Numbered from the stretch's first letter, positions 1 through 10,076 are shown. The stretch: DNA of 64,000 nt from Budorcas taxicolor (GCF_023091745.1 NC_068913.1:10372001-10436000), one strand, 5' to 3'. Numbers and translations: made by a program. Notes: generated by a model from the letters alone, not told the origin.

Positions 1-95
1 ACCGGCACCAAGAGCACGCCTGCGTGCAGCAGCTGTGAAGACCCAGCACGACTGAAAATGAATAAAGAGAGAGGTCATTTTTTAAAAAAAGAATA
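1..95 (+). repeat. CHR-type tRNA-derived SINE, 3' end
   Basis: The first bases read like the 3' half of the cetartiodactyl CHR SINE: 'gcagctgtgaagaccca' followed by an A-rich 'aaaatgaataaag' tail. The 5' part lies outside the window or is lost. The family is inferred from similarity to the fuller copies at 21168 and 36521. Confidence 0.55.
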
Positions 96-400
96 TTGCA
101 CATCCCTTCTGTTTTGTGTCATCTGAAAATGCAAGGTAGTGTTCTATGTTTTCCTTAAAGTCACTGGTGAAACGCTGAAGAGGTTGGTAATGGTGCCTAG
201 TGTGTGTGTGTTGGGCTACAGAGAGAGAATGAAAAAAACGCCTTGCTCCTAATACTCAAACCTCCTTCCAGAGACTGGCTAGTTGGCTGTGAATGATCTA
301 ACACCATCTGAGCCACATTCTCTGATTCCCCGCCCCCACCCGACCCCGGGGCACAGCTCTTAAAAGCATAGTCTTCCTAATCAAAGCAGCTTGATCTTAA
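96..400. other. Unique CDK14 intron sequence
   Basis: No repeat family, coding exon or structural RNA was recognised. The stretch contains a short TG run near 200 and a C-rich patch near 330-350. Confidence 0.5.
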
Positions 401-540
401 GGACATGGCAGCCTCCTCCAGCATTCTCACCTGGGAAATCCTATGGACAGAGGAGCCTGGCGGGCTACAGTCTGTGGGGTGGCAAAGAGTCAGACACGAT
501 GGAGCACGCGTGCATGTTCTATTTCAACCGCAGCTATTAT
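401..540 (+). repeat. 5'-truncated Bov-tA fragment with tail, copy of 1169-1308
   Basis: About 120 bp match the 3' half of a Bov-tA SINE ('cctggcgggctacagtctg', then 'ggcaaagagtcagacacg'). The next 20 bp ('catgttctatttcaacc' and on) are not SINE, yet the same bases follow the SINE at 1169-1308. The two 140-bp blocks differ at about four positions, so this is a local duplication rather than two independent insertions. Confidence 0.8.
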
Positions 541-1078
541 CCTTCTAGGGCGCGCACTCACAGGATGAGAGTTAGGAAGTTCTACTTTCTTCTCGGCTCA
601 TCTTTGATCTTTATACCATCTGTTCCAAGCAGAGTGTGTAACATCCAAGCCCAGTTCTGTGAATCCTCTTCACAAGTTGGCATTGAGGACTCCTCATGAA
701 GAACCAGTAAAACATCTTCCAGAACCTAAAGTAGAACACAGCTGTGAAGCAGTCGTGATTGTAGAGACGCGGTATGCGTGGACTTTCGGAGAGTCAGTTT
801 CAAGATCATGGAGTTTAGTCGATTGTTTCCATTCCCTTAGCCCCATTGCTAAGTCAGTTTGGAATCATCAACATGACTGTAGAAGACGCAGCTTGGAAAA
901 CTGAGCATTCCGCCTGGGACCCCAGAACGTCCCATTCTCATCACTTCGTTAGGACAGCCTCGTTCGTAGCCGAGTTTGTCTCGTGTGATACACTAGAATT
1001 CCCCTGCACTGGCATCTCGGTTAGAGGCCTCCCTCACCCCTGGGTCCTGGAATGCTATTAGCAGTCCTTGTTGTATTT
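541..1078. other. Unique intron sequence
   Basis: No recognisable repeat or exon. Open frames at 659-904 and 846-1061 have no protein-family features and are treated as chance. Confidence 0.5.
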
Positions 1079-1080
1079 CA

Positions 1081-1290
1081 GTGCTTCCCAGGTGGCTCGG
1101 GGGTCTAGAACCCACCTGCCAATGCAGGAGTTGCCGGTTCGATCCCTGGATCAGGAAGATCCCCTGCAGGACATGGCAGCCTCCTCCAGCATTCTCGCCT
1201 GGGAAATCCTATGGACAGAGGAGCCTGGCGGGCTACAGTCTGTGGGGTGGCAAAGAGTCAGACACGACGGAGCACGCGTGCATGTTCTAT
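1081..1290 (+). repeat. Bov-tA SINE
   Basis: The tRNA-like head ('gcttcccaggtggctc', a B-box-like 'ggttcgatccctgg') is followed by the BovB-derived tail ('cctggcgggctacagtctg', 'agagtcagacacgac'). The orientation is sense to CDK14. Its 3' part and the following flank are duplicated at 401-540. Confidence 0.9.
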
Positions 1291-1308
1291 TTCAACCACA
1301 GGTATTAT

Positions 1309-2280
1309 TCAGAGAAAGCCCAGGAGCCCGGTTTTAGCACTGGGGCCTGTGCAAAAGCAAAGACTAGGAAATTTGAGAGTTAGTGGAAGGGCAAGTCAGA
1401 GTTTCTCAGATTTAGAACATTCTGAGCTCTGAAAGTTAGGAACTCCCTTTTCTTCTGTTATTGGTAAAGGAGATGTTTGAGCAGAGAGGCCCGCTTTTCC
1501 TCGGCGTCTTCCTCTGCCCATCAGAGAGGCTGACCTGATGGCCACGGGATAAACGGAAGGGATGGTCACGTTTATAAAATACGTTGGATATTTTCTTATT
1601 CTGTTAAAATTTATATCAATTTTAAATCACATCTTTTTTTAGGCAGAGCATTTTAAAAGAAAGCATCAACTCTTGACAATTACAATGAAAATATTTAGAA
1701 AATGTTATTTGAAAATGTAATTTTCAACGATGGTTAAAAAAAATCATCGTTCCTCGGGGTCAAGTAGTGTCAACTTCTACTGAGAGAGTAAGATAGTCCC
1801 TTGTTTTTCCTTAACAGAGGCTTAGAAGTCCAGGAAATCACAGAGATACCTTCTGGAAGCTATGTATGTATGAATATAGGGAAGTGAGACCATTTGGTAC
1901 CAAGAGCTGGTATTTGGGTCTTTGCTTTCTGCTACGGTATATATGCTAAATGCTTTTCTTGATCTTAAATCCCTCTCTTATTGTCCGTGTCTGTATTTTC
2001 ACCTGTCCTCACCTTGCTGTACGGGTCATTGAACGCTAGCAAAAGGTTTTCTCCCCATCTTTGTGTTTTCATGGCGATCGCAACTGAGCCTATCACGAAG
2101 GTAGGTCAGCTATACTGTGGAGCAATTTAGTTAGTAGGGAGAATCGATCATGAGACATCTAATAAGAATGAGGCTTCCCCCTACAGTGACAGACAGCTAA
2201 CCGCAGCTTCTGACCCAAATTCCAGTGCTGGGGTGTGACTGAAGCTAGCCCTGTAGCAAAGAGCACAGCAATAATGCCAG
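1309..2280. other. Intron sequence left of the retroviral remnant
   Basis: AT-rich, especially 1590-1740, with no repeat or exon recognised. The retroviral similarity fades around 2280-2400. I could not place the stretch 2159-2280, which could be diverged retroviral sequence or host DNA. Confidence 0.4.
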
Positions 2281-3126
2281 TCAGTGATGGAGTCCAGGGT
2301 TGACAGTGAAAATGCACTGATATTCTGATAGCCAGATCCTTGGCTGGCGCTGTTTTGCGCACAAGTCACTTCTAGCCCTGATCTGGGCGCACAGGGTTGG
2401 GAGCTGAGGAATAAAAGTGGCAGCTCGGTAAACTCTCCAGCGCAGTTTCTCCTGAGTTGTCTCGTGGTGGCGTTTTACCAGCTGGATTGTTATATTGCTG
2501 GGGACGGAGAGTCTTTGGTCTGGGAGCTTCCACCAGCCCTCTTTTCCTTTCATTCCTCCCTCGTTTAGAGCCCGCTGATCTTCCTTGGTATATCTCGGGG
2601 ACGGAGCCAATTCTGGTGCCAGGAGGACCTCAAAGACTGACTTGGGGCCGACTCTGGGGATCGGTGGGGTCACTGCCTCCTTGGCTGCCTGGTCAGCCAA
2701 CCAGTTTCCTTTGCTGATTGCATCAGTTCCTCGTTGATGTCCTTTACAGTGGATGACTGTCACTTGGGAAGGCTTCCAGACTGCTTCTAACAGCTGAAGG
2801 ATTTCTTTTTGGTTTTTAATCTCCTTTTCCCCTGCTGTCAATAGTCCCCTTTCTCGGTAAATGGCTCCATGTACACGTAAAGTAGCGAAGGCATACCTTG
2901 AATCAGTGTAGATGCTGACTCGTTTCCCTTTGGCGTGCCTTAGCGCCTGGGCGAGTGCCCGCAGCTCAGCCCGCTGTGCTGACCACCCTTGTGGCAAGGT
3001 CTCAGCCTTCGCTATCTCGTCAGTTGTCCTTATGGCAGAGCCTGCTTTGCACTGCCCTTCTTGGATGAAACTGCTTCCGTCAGTGAACATTTCCAGTTCT
3101 GGGTTCTGGAGGAGAATGTCCGTCAA
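2281..3126 (-). pseudogene. ERV pol fragment: RNase H plus integrase N-terminus, 281 open codons
   Basis: This is the longest undisturbed retroviral frame here. Residues about 10-150 are an RNase H domain with all four expected acidic positions: D16 in TDGSS, E54 in QRAEL, D75 in YTDSRYAFA and D145 in NWLADQAA, plus a GHQRG loop at 129-133. Residues about 205-260 begin the integrase zinc-binding domain. The HH pair (220-221) is present, but the cysteine end reads LCAQIRARSDLC and seems to have lost part of the usual Cys spacing. Homology then stops, so the catalytic core and C-terminus are absent. There is no start-codon context of its own, because the domain is normally released from a Gag-Pol polyprotein. 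Being open probably reflects chance and age rather than function. Confidence 0.85.
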
Positions 3127-4689
3127 GCCTGGCCAGCTCGAGTCAATTTCACCATGAGCTCCTCACAGTTATGGTCGGGGGTTCCCGCTTCCATAGGTAA
3201 AAATGTGGCAGGGTTCAGCGTCCACAGTCTCGAGCTGGACCCGTGGGTTTTCGCAAAGCAGTCCTTGGTAGCGAGTCATCCAGGAGCGGGTCAGCCACTT
3301 ATGCCCCTGGCTGCTATCAGGGCAGTAACAGCAAGGTGAACCTTTACATTTATATTTTGTCCTAGAGTAAGCGTATCTGCTTCTCTGACCAAAACCACAG
3401 TGGCAGCTACTGCCTGGAGGCGTGGCGGCCACCCCGCGGCCACTGGATCCAGTCGCTTTGACAAGAATGCGACTGGGCGCTGCCACGGCCCAGCTGTTTG
3501 TGTGAGGACCCTCAGTGCAGTGGGATTTTTCTCATGTACAGAGAGGTTAAACTCCCATGTCACATCCGGCAGCCCTAATGCTGGAGCGCTGCCCAGGAGT
3601 CTCTCTATCTCCTTAGAGGCCTTTTCCTGTTGAGGTCCCCACTCTAGGGGGTCCTTACCAGACCCTGCTGTGGCTGTAAACAAAGGCTTGGCAATTTCAG
3701 AGAAACCCAGTATCCAGATTCAGCAGAATCCGGCAGCCCCGAGGAACTTGCGGACTTCTTTCTTGCTGTTCGGCCGAGGTGTTGAACAGATGGCTTGCTT
3801 CCTCTCATGTCCAAGCGCCCAGTGCCCTTTTAGATGACAAACCCCAGGTACTTGACCTCCTGTTTGCTGGCCTGAGCCTTTTTCCATGACACCTTGTACC
3901 ATGTGGTGGAGAGTAGGGCCAATGGGGCTTGGGGGCTTCTCCAGCAGTCCTGTTGGGTGGGACTGGCTAGCAACAGGTCATCCACGTACTGGAGTAAGTG
4001 TAATTGAAAGTTTCTTGGGGAAAGGCAGCAAGGCCTGCAGCCAGAGCTTCACCAAACAGGGCAGGTGAGTTTGAAGCCTTGGGGCAGTCAAATCCAAGTC
4101 AGCTGTGTCTTTCTCCCGCTGTGTGGGTCCTCCCATTCAAAGGCAAACGAGGGCTGGCTGGCCGGTGACAGGCAGAAGAAGGTGTCCTTGGATCGAGGCA
4201 GGTGAACCAGCTTGCCTGAGCGGGTAAGAGACTCAGCAGAGTGTAGGGATCTGGGACCACTGGATGGATGTTGACCACTGCACTGTCGACGGCGCGGAGG
4301 TGCTGGGCAGGGCTGTAGTCATTGCTTCCTGACTTTCACTGGCAAGAGCAGAGTGCTGCAGGGAAACTGACTTTCGATTAGGATCCCGGCATCTCGTAGG
4401 CGCTGGGTGTGGTCCCGCTGGGTGTGGTCCCGCATTCCCAGGCGTGCCTCCCGTGGTCCTGGATATCGTTTCTGTCCAGCAGGAGTGGCTCCTGGCCTCA
4501 GGTCCGCTACATTGGGGGCATGGTTTTTGGCCAAACCTGGAGGCCCCTTCTCTGCCCCAACATCAGGGAATTCTTTTGGCAGGCTGGGGGTTTTACTTGT
4601 TCCCTCCCCGAGGAATAGAGACACCATTCATCTCCCCTGGGCATAGCCACGGCCATCATCAGAGCCGATTGGCTCCCCAGGGTGAGGCT
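3127..4689 (-). pseudogene. ERV pol fragment: reverse transcriptase
   Basis: Pieces in several frames follow RT order. The N-terminal region lies at 4319-4627 (GLAKNHAPNVADLRPGATP, then a thumb-side QRLRDAGILI). The catalytic motif YVDD is at 3977-3988, within QYVDDLLLAS. The C-terminal connection region is at 3291-3683 (DPVAAGWPPRL and neighbouring residues). Multiple stops and frameshifts separate the pieces, so no functional enzyme can be made. A 15-bp unit is duplicated in frame at 4403-4432. Confidence 0.85.
4403..4432 (+). repeat. 15-bp perfect tandem duplication inside ERV RT
   Basis: The unit ctgggtgtggtcccg occurs twice back to back. It is 15 nt, so on the coding minus strand it adds five codons (the protein reads RDHTQRDHTQR) without a frameshift. 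Confidence 0.9.
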
Positions 4690-5032
4690 CGCGGGCGTTC
4701 TGGGGGGCAAAGGTAGTTTGCACCCCCAGCTTTGTCCGTAAGCCTCTACCCAGCAGGGAAATGGGGCATTCCGGTAAGGACAGAAATTCACGAGTCCCCA
4801 GATGGCCCCCTAGCTGACACAAGTGGGTCTTGCAACACGGGCGGGCTGCCGTGTCCCCTGTGGCCCCAACAACAGCTGCTGTTCAGCCTGTGAGGGGAGC
4901 CACAGGTGTGGTTGCCACGGAGTGTTCAGCTCCGGTGTCCACCATAAAAGCCATCGATTGGCCCCCTACTTTCATCATGACCGTGGGCTCCCGGGGTCCC
5001 ACGATCAGGGAGCCTGGTCTCCCCTAGGCTGA
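4690..5032 (-). pseudogene. ERV pro fragment: aspartic protease
   Basis: The minus strand at 4916-4939 encodes DTGAEHSV, the retroviral aspartic protease active-site motif (D-T-G with the usual following residues). After an in-frame stop, the C-terminal half continues around 4690-4822 with LPECPISLLGRGLRTKLG. The LLGRG matches the position of the conserved LLGRD-type segment. The gene lies between the Gag zinc box and RT, as in gammaretroviruses. It is inactive because of the stop and frame change. Confidence 0.85.
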
Positions 5033-5126
5033 TTGTGCTCTGGCCGATCAGGTTTTGGACAGCCGGCTCAGGCTGGTACCTTTCATTGTTGGATGGACTG
5101 AACTTCTCTGACCCTCTGCGGGGGGG

Positions 5127-5168
5127 GTGCTTATCTCTCCAGTGTCCAGTCTCTTTGCAATGTGCGCA
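5127..5168 (-). other. Gag zinc-knuckle motif with final Cys replaced
   Basis: The encoded CAHCKETGHWRDKH fits C-X2-C-X4-H-X4-C except that the last ligand is His. A single box, not two, is the gammaretroviral arrangement. Confidence 0.8.
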
Positions 5169-6193
5169 CTGGTCGTAGCGTACTGGTGGTCTCTGCTTAG
5201 CTTCCCCTTTCCACGAGGGAACGGTCTGTTCTGCTGGACCTGAGCTCCTCAGTGCTGCTGCTAGCAGGGCCACTTTTGTTTCATTTTTTATCTGCTTCTC
5301 GTTGGGGTTCACGGTCTCAGTCCACAGAGACTTTATCTGCTGCCTCCAGGAGCTGTGTGGCATTCGTCCCACGGAAGCCTCCCAGCTTTTGGAGCTCTCA
5401 TTGGATGTCTGCACAGAATTGAGCCACAAAGGCAGCCTTCATCATCCGTTGATTCTCGGTTGTCTGAGGGTCAGATGGGGTGTATGTCTGAATGCTTCAC
5501 ACAGTCTTTCATAGGAATCAGCGGGGGTCTCATCCGCTTTTTGGATTATTGTTGTCAGTTTGGACATATTGGTGGGCTTTCTGGCCCCCGCTTGAAGTGC
5601 CTGTAGAAGGGCATCATGGTGTTGACCCCAGGTTTCTTGTCCCTCTCTGGTGTGGAGGTCCCAGCGAGGTCTTGTCTCCGGCATCACCGCTCATGCCCAT
5701 CCTTCCACATCTAAGGCCACTGTGGTGGTGGCTTGACCTCCGAGCCATTTTTCAGCTTCTGTCGAGATGCATCGCCTTTCCCCAGTGGTGAAGAGAGGCA
5801 TAAAGAGCTGGTGACAGGCGTCCCACGTGGGCTGATGGGTTTGGAAAATGGACTCTAGGAGGTCAGTCGTGGTCTGTGGTTTATCAGAGTATGCTGGGTG
5901 ATGGTGTTTCCGGTTTAGGAGATCAGTAGTGCTGAAGGGCTGGTGATAGAGGAGAGAGCGGCCGGCTGGACTGAGCCAGCCTCGTTCACTTGCTGAGGAC
6001 CTTGAGTTTCTTGCAGCGGCATCTGACGGGTCGCGGCCAGCTGGTTAGATGGTTGGGCTGAGCGGAGCTGCATCCCTACTGCCTTGGGGCTGGAGTCTTG
6101 CTCAGGACGTGGTGCAGGGGACACGGGGGGAGGTGGGCTGTCTGGCAGTGGGTCCGGTGCTGGCTGTGCCAGGGCTTGTAGAGTCAGGGGAAC

Positions 6194-6205
6194 ATAAGGC
6201 GGGGG
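6194..6205 (-). other. Gag PPPY late-domain motif
   Basis: The minus strand encodes LLPPPYVPL at this point. PPPY recruits NEDD4-family ubiquitin ligases during budding of gammaretroviruses. Its position between matrix and capsid is as expected for that group. Confidence 0.8.
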
Positions 6206-6522
6206 CAGCAGTGGGTCTTCTATGGGATCTCCCTGTAATGTAGGGTTTTTTCCTTCTTTCTATTTTCTGAGTGGTTGGGTCACAAATACCCTACTCTGTC
6301 CCTGTCTGTTAGTGCAAACTCTTGCCCATAGGGGCAGGTTCTGTGCTACTAGAAGCCAGGAGTCTTTGTATGGAAGCTGATCTGGAAGTCCTGGACTCCC
6401 AGTGACTCCCTAGTGCACTGCTGGGACAGCGGGCAGGTCGAGACTGCCCTCTGGTGGCCATCCACCGTCAATGGCTGGCCAGTGGAGCTCACATTAAGTT
6501 ATAAAGCTTCCTGGAGGCCATC

Positions 6523-6531
6523 TTGATTCCA
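6523..6531. repeat. Candidate target-site duplication, left copy
   Basis: ttgattcca here and ttgactcca at 9129-9137 flank the BovB at 6532-9128 and differ at one base. Confidence 0.6.
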
Positions 6532-6926
6532 TTTCAGTTCAGTTCAGTTGCTCAGTCATGTCTGACTCTTTGCGACTCCATGAATTGGAGCACGCCAGAC
6601 CTCCCTGTCCATCACCAACTCCCGGAGTTCACTCAGACTCACGTCCGTAGAGTCAGTGATGCCATCCAGCCATCTCATCCTCTGTCGTCCCTTTCTCCTC
6701 TGCCCCCAATCCCTCCCAGCATCAGAGTCTTTTCCAAAGTCAACTCTTTGCATGAGGTGGCCAAAGTACTGGAGTTTCAGCTTCAGCATCATTCCTTCCA
6801 AAGAACACCCAGGGCTGATCTCCTTCAGAATGGACTGGTTGGATCTCCTTGCAGTCCAAGGGACTCTCAAGAGTCTTCTCCAACACCACAGTTCAAAAGC
6901 ATCAATTCTTCAGCACTCAGCCTTCT

Positions 6927-7685
6927 TCACAGTCCAACTCTCACATCCATACATGACCACTGAAAAACCATAGCCTTGACTAGACAGACCTTTGTTGGCA
7001 AAGTAATGTCTCTGCTTTTGAATATGCTATCTAGGTTGGTCATAATTTTCCTTCCAAAGAGTAAGCGTCTTTTAATTTCATGGCTGCAGTCACCATCTGC
7101 AGTGATTTTGGAGCCCAAAAATATAAACTCTGACACTGTTTCCACTCTTTCCCCATCTATTTCCCATGAAGTGATGGGACCAGATACCATGATCTTCGTT
7201 TTCTGAATGTTAAGCTTTAAGCCAGTTTTCTCACTCTCCTCTTTCACTTTCATCAAGATTCTTTTTAGTTCCTCTTCACTTTCTGCCATAAGGGTGATGT
7301 CATCTGCATATCTCAGGTTATTGATGTTTCTCCCGGCAATCTTGATTCCAGCTTGTGCTTCTTCCAGTCCAGCATTTCTCATGATGTACTCTGCATAGAA
7401 GTTAAATAAGCAGGTTGACAATATACAGCCTTGTCGTACTCCTTTTCCCATTTGGAACCAGTCTGTTGTTCCATGTCCAGTTCTAGCCGTTGCTTCCTGA
7501 CCTGCATATAGGTTTCTCAAGAGGCAGGTCAGGTGGTCTGGTATTCCCATCTCTTTCAGAATTTTCCACAGTTGATTGTGATCCACACAGTCAAAGGCTT
7601 TGGCAGAGTCAATAAAACAGATAGATATTTTTCTGGAACTCTCTTGCTTTTTCCATGATCCAGTTGATGTTGGCAAGTAATCCAA
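6927..7685 (-). pseudogene. BovB ORF2 fragment: RT palm, YADD
   Basis: About 245 codons of BovB reverse transcriptase are open, including FIDSAKAFD, GVRQGCILS and the catalytic NLRYADDITLM. The frame ends within the C-terminal region. The first residues (about 5) come from the inversion junction. The piece lacks an endonuclease in the same orientation and cannot act as a complete element. Confidence 0.85.
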
Positions 7686-8031
7686 GTCTGTGCTCCAGCC
7701 AGTAACGCTGAAGAAGCTGAAGTTGAACAGTTCTACGAAGACCTACAAGACCTTTTAGAACTAACACCCAAAAAAGATGTCCTTTTCATTATAGGGGACT
7801 GGAATGCAAAAGTAGGAAGTCAAGAAATACCTGGAGTAACGGAAATTTGGCCTTGGAATATGGAATGAAGCAGGGCAAAGGCTAATAGAGTTTTGCCAAG
7901 AGAACGCACTGGTCATAGCAAACATCCTCTTCCAACAACACAAGAGAAGACTCTACACATGGACATCACCAGATGGTCAACACCGAAATCAGATTGATTA
8001 TATTCTTTGCAGCCAAAGATGGAGAAGCTCT

Positions 8032-8643
8032 ATGCAGTCAACAAAAACAAGACCAGGAGCTGACTGTTCTTCAGATCATGAGCCCCTTATTACCGAATTC
8101 AGACTTAAATTGAAAATAGTAGGGAAAACCACTAGACCATTCGGGTATGACCTAAATCAAATCCCTTATGATTCTACAGTGGAAGTGAGAAATAGATTTA
8201 GGAGACTAGATCTGATAGATAGAGTGCCTGATGAACTATGGATGGAGGTTCGTAACATTGTACAGGAGACAGGGATCAAGACCATCTCCATGGAAAAGAA
8301 ATGCAAAAAAGCAAAATGGCTGTCTGGGGAGGCCTTACAAATAGCTGTGAAAAGAAGAGAAGCGAAAAGCAAAGGAGAAAAGGAAAGATATAAGCATCTG
8401 AATGCAGAGTTCCAAAGAATAGCAAGAAGAGATAAGAAAGACTTCCTCAGCAATCAGTGCAAAGAAATAGAGGAAAACAACAGAATGGGAAAGACTAGGG
8501 ATCTCTTCCAGAAAATTAGAGATACCAAGGGAACATTTCATGCAAAGATGGGCTCAATAAAGGACAGAAATGGTATGGACCTAACAGAAGCAGAAGATAT
8601 TAAGAAGAGGTGGCAAGAATACACAGAAGAACTGTACAAATAA
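8032..8643 (+). pseudogene. BovB ORF2 fragment: endonuclease end and linker
   Basis: This is 203 codons on the inverted 5' half. The start carries the end of the AP-type endonuclease (GADCSSDHEPLI, with the SDH catalytic triad residues). The Lys/Glu-rich linker to RT follows, ending KRWQEYTEELYK and a stop. Another frame (8718-9185) continues into the RT N-terminus until the insertion boundary. Confidence 0.85.
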
Positions 8644-9128
8644 GATCTTCACAACCAAGATAATCATGATGGTGTGATTACTCACCTAGAGCCAGACATC
8701 CTGGAATGTGAAGCCAAGTGGGCCTTAGGAAGATCACTACGAACAAAGCTAGTGGACGTGATGGAATTTCAGTTGAGGGATTTCAAACCCTGAAAGATGA
8801 TGCTGTGAAAGTGCTGTACTCAATATGCCAGCAAATTTGGAAAACTCAGCAGTGGCCACAGGACTGGAAAAGGTCAGTTTTCATTCCAATCCCAAAGAAA
8901 GGCAATGCCAAAGAGTGTGCAAACTACCGCACAATTGCACTCATCTCACATGCTAGTAAAGTAATGCTCAAAATTCTCCAAGCCAGGCTTCAGCAATACG
9001 TGAACCGTGAACTTCCAGATGTTCAAGCTGGTTTTAGAAAAGGCAAAGGAACCAGAGATCAAATTGCCAACATCCACTGGATCATCGAGAAAGCAAGAGA
9101 GTTCCAGAAAAACATCTATTTCTGCTTT

Positions 9129-9137
9129 TTGACTCCA
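9129..9137. repeat. Candidate target-site duplication, right copy
   Basis: ttgactcca, matching ttgattcca at 6523-6531 with one mismatch. After this point retroviral gag sequence resumes. Confidence 0.6.
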
Positions 9138-9212
9138 GTAATCTCCTGCAAAGCCCTTCTTAAAGTTCTTTATCATGCAATCTAAAACTGTTGGCTTAGA
9201 GGAACCTCCCAT
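9138..9212 (-). pseudogene. ERV gag N-terminus (matrix)
   Basis: The minus strand begins ATGGGAGG, giving MGGSSKPTVLD and continuing to GFAGDYW. Met-Gly followed by small residues is a myristoylation-type Gag start. The frame then runs into the inserted BovB. The rest of matrix lies at 6531 and below. The start is chosen because it is the first Met after the leader and has Gly at position 2. Confidence 0.8.
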
Positions 9213-9237
9213 GTTAACAAATGTAATCTACCTGGCA

Positions 9238-9290
9238 GGGTTTTCAGGAAAACCTAATCTCTTAGATTTTCAGGAAAACCTAATCTCAGC
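9238..9290. repeat. Short direct repeat in ERV leader
   Basis: ttttcaggaaaacctaatct occurs twice within about 50 bp, separated by 'cttaga'. Confidence 0.85.
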
Positions 9291-9439
9291 TCAGGGAGTC
9301 AGTGGACAGTAGAATAACTGGTAACCAATAATTCCTCCCTCCCTGTGTTTCCCACCCTGAGTCAGTTGTGCAAAGACAGACAAGGGTGGGTACCCCCTCA
9401 AAGGAGGAGACCATTCAGGTGCTCACTTGGCTGCGTCCC

Positions 9440-9860
9440 CAGGGGGAACTTAGGTCCTTCTTAGCATTGGCGAATCAGTGTCAACCTCTGATCCGGATCT
9501 GTCTCTCAGGGAGGGACTGGGTCCCCCAGAGGCAGACACAGCCTTGAGCCATGTGAGATCACCACAGAGCTGCAAGCTAGGGCCCACTCGGACTCCGTAG
9601 CTACGAAGGCCCTGAAGCCACACAATGGAGCCTGAAGCGCAAGCGGATCAGGCCGCATACTCATTCACGTTCATTTTTCGTCTGCCTGGCCACTCCCCCA
9701 AGGGAGAGTTAAGACACCTCTTAGCACTGGCAGGTCAGTATAAATCCCCGACCCAGACCAGCCTCACAGGGAGGAATCAAATCCCCCAGAGGCTGGTACT
9801 GCCTTTCGGCCTTATGAGCTCGTCACGGGACCTCAGGTTTTAGACCCTCTCAGGCTCTGT
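9440..9860. repeat. Diverged 260-bp-spaced tandem duplication in ERV leader
   Basis: ttagcattgg at 9461 corresponds to ttagcactgg at 9721. Both are followed by matching text: 'cagtgtcaacctctgatccgg' against 'cagtataaatccccgaccc', then 'cagggaggga' against 'cagggaggaa', and 'tcccccagaggc' in both. The copies are diverged but collinear. Confidence 0.7.
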
Positions 9861-10067
9861 AGCCCGAGGACTGTGGAGCTCACTTTCACTTCCTTCAGTC
9901 CGCAGTCATGCATACACAGCCACTCCGAGGTCATCACGATACCTCCCTTTTCCCGAGGCCCCAGCTCTCCCTATCTGATGCTCACTTCCTAGGAGCTCCA
10001 AGGAAGTGATCCGTCTCCTCTTCTTCCCATCAGGGTAGGACCTCCTGACTAGGGACTGGCCCCAGGG

Positions 10068-10076
10068 CCTTACCTG
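10068..10076 (-). promoter_or_regulatory. Candidate retroviral splice donor
   Basis: The minus strand reads CAG|GTAAGG, close to the consensus donor. It lies about 200 bp downstream of the primer-binding site, where gammaretroviral leaders place the donor for env mRNA. Confidence 0.55.

Larger units (their letters stand above)
5033..6531 (-). pseudogene. ERV gag fragment: matrix C-terminus, PPPY, capsid, nucleocapsid
   Basis: Going down the minus strand, a matrix C-terminal stretch includes DGGWPPEGSLDLPAV near 6430-6480. A PPPY late-budding motif is encoded at 6194-6205 within a proline-rich linker. Capsid follows, with a major-homology-like ADETPADSYERLCEAFRH in 5442-5687. A single nucleocapsid zinc box sits at 5127-5168, reading CAHCKETGHWRDKH. 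The last metal ligand, normally Cys, is His in this copy. Stops and frame changes occur throughout. The N-terminus of the same gene lies beyond the BovB at 9138-9212. Confidence 0.85.
6532..9128 (-). mobile_element. BovB LINE with inverted 5' half, inserted in ERV gag
   Basis: The 3' portion (6532-7676) is on the minus strand and ends at the BovB terminus with a (TGAAC)n-like tail at 6532-6550. It encodes RT from AKAFD through YADD to the C-terminus. The 5' portion (about 7681-9128) is on the plus strand and encodes the endonuclease C-half (GDWNAKVG; SDHEPL), the linker and the RT N-terminus. The two segments abut at the BovB position where one ends and the other begins, with about 66 bp present in both (9063-9128 and the sense segment's start). 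That is the structure left by twin priming (5' inversion). It interrupts retroviral gag just after its first 25 codons. Confidence 0.85.

Noticed and set aside
391..1432. Overlapping short frames with similar protein text at 391 and 1081
   Set aside because: They are translations of the two related Bov-tA pieces, not genes.
2159..2369. Short minus frames beyond the integrase remnant, considered as an env piece
   Set aside because: No env motif can be identified and the sequence is not clearly retroviral.
8946..9212. 88-codon minus frame that starts as retroviral Gag
   Set aside because: Only the first 25 codons are Gag; the rest is the antisense of the inserted BovB, so the frame is an accidental fusion.
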